Shown here piece after piece: positions 4,072 through 5,313 of a stretch of 5,313 nucleotides of DNA. Origin of the DNA: Actinomycetes bacterium (GTDB taxonomy: Bacteria > Actinomycetota > Actinomycetes > Actinomycetales > Microbacteriaceae); contig JAEZSU010000348.1 in the NCBI GenBank assembly GCA_023421635.1, forward strand, positions 1 through 5,313, given 5' to 3'. The notes under the pieces are model-generated. The model was not told the origin of the DNA. It saw only the letters and a list, made by a program, of their open reading frames with translations, and made no database searches. Both the position numbers and the translations under genes were made by a program. The first letter of the stretch is position 1. Each line of letters opens with the position of its first letter.

Positions 4072-5229
4072 GTGACGGTGCCTTTCGCGACTTCCCCCCG
4101 CTCGACCGTCGGCCTCGAATGGGAGCTCATGCTCGCGGACGGACGGACCGGCGACCTCGTCCCGCGCGCGCCGGAGATCATCGACGCCCTCGCGGAGTCC
4201 ACCGGGCCGGAGCGGTTCACCATCACCGGCGAGCTGCTGACCAACACCGTCGAGGTCACCAGCGGCGTCGGCGACACCGTGGAGGCCGCGGTCGACGACA
4301 TCGGCGACGCGATCGCGGCGCTGCGGACGGTGACGGACCCTGCGGGGGTCGAACTGCTCTGTGCGGGCAGCCACCCGTTCGCCCAGTGGTTCGACCAGCA
4401 GGTGACCGACAAGACCCGGTATCACACGCTCATCGACCGCACCCAGTGGTGGGGACGGAACATGATGATCTGGGGCATCCACGTGCACGTGGGGGTCAAC
4501 GACGTCAACAAGGTCATGCCGATCGTCGGAGCGCTCGCCGGGTACCTGCCCCACCTGCAGGCACTGTCCGCATCCAGCCCGTTCTGGGCGGGCGAACGGA
4601 CCGGCTACGCCTCGAACCGTGCCCTGGTCTTCCAGCAGCTGCCCACCGCGGGTCTGCCGTGGATGCTGCCCGACTGGGCCGCGTACGAGTCCTACCTCGA
4701 CGACATGGTCGCCACCGGGGTGATGGCCGACGCCACCGAAGTGCGCTGGGATGTCCGCCCGGCGCCCCGCTGGGGCACGGTCGAGATCCGCGCGTGCGAC
4801 GGCATGTCGACCCTCCCCGAGCTCGCCGCCGTCGCGGCGCTCACCCAGGTGCTGGTGGAGGACTTCTCGCGCAGGCTCGACGCCGGCGAGGAGCTGCCCA
4901 TGCTGCAGCCGTGGTTCGTGCGCGAGAACAAGTGGCGCGCAGCGCGGTACGGACTGGACGCGAAGGTCATCGTGGACGCCGACGGCCGGCAGGAGCCGGT
5001 GGCGGACCACCTGCGCGAGACGCTGGCGCGCCTGGCCGACACGGCCGACGAACTCAAGTGCGCGCGGGAGTTCGAGGGCGTGGAGACGATCCTCAGCCAG
5101 GGCGCGAGCTACGAACGCCAACTCGCGGTGGCGGATGCGGCCGACGGCGACCTGCGGGAGGTCGTGCAGCACCTCATCCGCGAGTTCCGTTCCGGGCCCG
5201 GCCGACGCGAGGCGCTCGCCCGGCGCTGA
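4072..5229 (+). CDS. ybdK: Carboxylate-amine ligase, glutamate-cysteine ligase family 2 (YbdK type)
   Basis: The 385 residues match the YbdK/GCS2 family of ATP-grasp-like ligases, which join glutamate through its gamma-carboxyl to an amine such as cysteine. Family motifs are in order: TVGLEWELMLAD (12-23) with the metal-binding Glu pair, TGELLTNTVEVTSG (52-65), WGIHVHVGV (134-142), GTVEIRACD (235-243) and ENKWRAARYG (285-294). E. coli YbdK has only weak glutamate-cysteine ligase activity in vitro, and actinobacteria mainly use mycothiol rather than glutathione, so the real substrate here is uncertain. No membrane segment or signal peptide is seen. The GTG at 4072 is chosen because the conserved region begins soon after and a -10-like box precedes it; GTG 4078 is an alternative. 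The gene diverges from rpsP and its stop lies six bases from the stop of convergent ffh. Confidence 0.93.
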   Translation: MTVPFATSPRSTVGLEWELMLADGRTGDLVPRAPEIIDALAESTGPERFTITGELLTNTVEVTSGVGDTVEAAVDDIGDAIAALRTVTDPAGVELLCAGSHPFAQWFDQQVTDKTRYHTLIDRTQWWGRNMMIWGIHVHVGVNDVNKVMPIVGALAGYLPHLQALSASSPFWAGERTGYASNRALVFQQLPTAGLPWMLPDWAAYESYLDDMVATGVMADATEVRWDVRPAPRWGTVEIRACDGMSTLPELAAVAALTQVLVEDFSRRLDAGEELPMLQPWFVRENKWRAARYGLDAKVIVDADGRQEPVADHLRETLARLADTADELKCAREFEGVETILSQGASYERQLAVADAADGDLREVVQHLIREFRSGPGRREALARR

Positions 5230-5235
5230 GCCGCG

Positions 5236-5313
5236 TCAGCCCTTCCCGAGCATCTTCTGCAGCTCGGCGAGGTCCGCGGCCGACGGGGTCTTCCCGCCCA
5301 GGCCGAAGCCCGA
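5236..5313 (-). CDS. ffh: C-terminal end of a probable signal recognition particle protein Ffh (partial)
   Basis: The minus strand from the window edge to the TGA at 5238-5236 encodes 25 residues, a Gly-rich stretch (SGFGLGGK) followed by PSAADLAELQKMLGKG. This resembles the tail of actinobacterial Ffh, the GTPase that with 4.5S RNA targets nascent membrane proteins. Context agrees: ffh lies a short way upstream of rpsP on the same strand in many actinobacteria, including M. tuberculosis. None of the GTPase or methionine-rich M domain is in the window, so the call rests on a short low-complexity tail and gene order. Confidence 0.72.
   Translation of the reverse strand, partial: SGFGLGGKTPSAADLAELQKMLGKG

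Noticed and set aside
3748..5172. 474-residue minus-strand open frame antisense to ybdK and running into rpsP
   Set aside because: The sense strand encodes a complete YbdK-family protein, and the frame overlaps rpsP in a different reading frame. The composition looks like a shadow of the sense gene.

Overview
The window comes from a high-GC actinobacterium, most likely a Microbacteriaceae member close to Microbacterium. This is inferred from strong G/C bias at third codon positions, frequent GTG starts, the protein sequences (actinobacterial S16 with a long tail, RimM, TrmD) and an intergenic palindromic repeat of a type I recall from Microbacteriaceae genomes. No database search was possible.

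Layout from right to left on the minus strand: the last 25 codons of a gene that looks like ffh (5236-5313); then the ribosome-maturation operon rpsP (3479-3892), a KH-domain gene (3243-3473), rimM (2605-3243) and trmD (1911-2600), packed with gaps of 4-5 nt or a 1-nt overlap. The expected final member, rplS, is present but displaced: only its first 15 codons lie in the window (1-47, minus). Between trmD and rplS sit a plus-strand methionine aminopeptidase (829-1611) and a minus-strand small four-span membrane protein (217-708). A plus-strand YbdK-type carboxylate-amine ligase (4072-5229) lies between ffh and rpsP, divergent from rpsP and convergent with ffh.

The 299-bp gap between the convergent map and trmD genes (1612-1910) is almost filled by three direct copies of a 31-nt unit and four copies (one truncated) of a roughly complementary 37-nt unit. 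Neighbouring units can form hairpins. This array is the most unusual structure in the window. Its internal variants record a tandem duplication followed by a 21-nt deletion.

The operon genes form one functional group: S16 assembles into the 30S subunit, RimM assists 30S maturation at S19 and the 16S 3' domain, TrmD makes m1G37 in tRNA, the KH protein binds RNA, and L19 is a 50S protein at the subunit interface. The aminopeptidase trims the initiator Met from new proteins, and Ffh targets nascent membrane proteins. Putative promoters were read by eye upstream of rpsP, rplS, the membrane protein (apparently leaderless), ybdK (possibly leaderless) and map. I see no wholly new system, tRNA, rRNA, CRISPR array or transposase.
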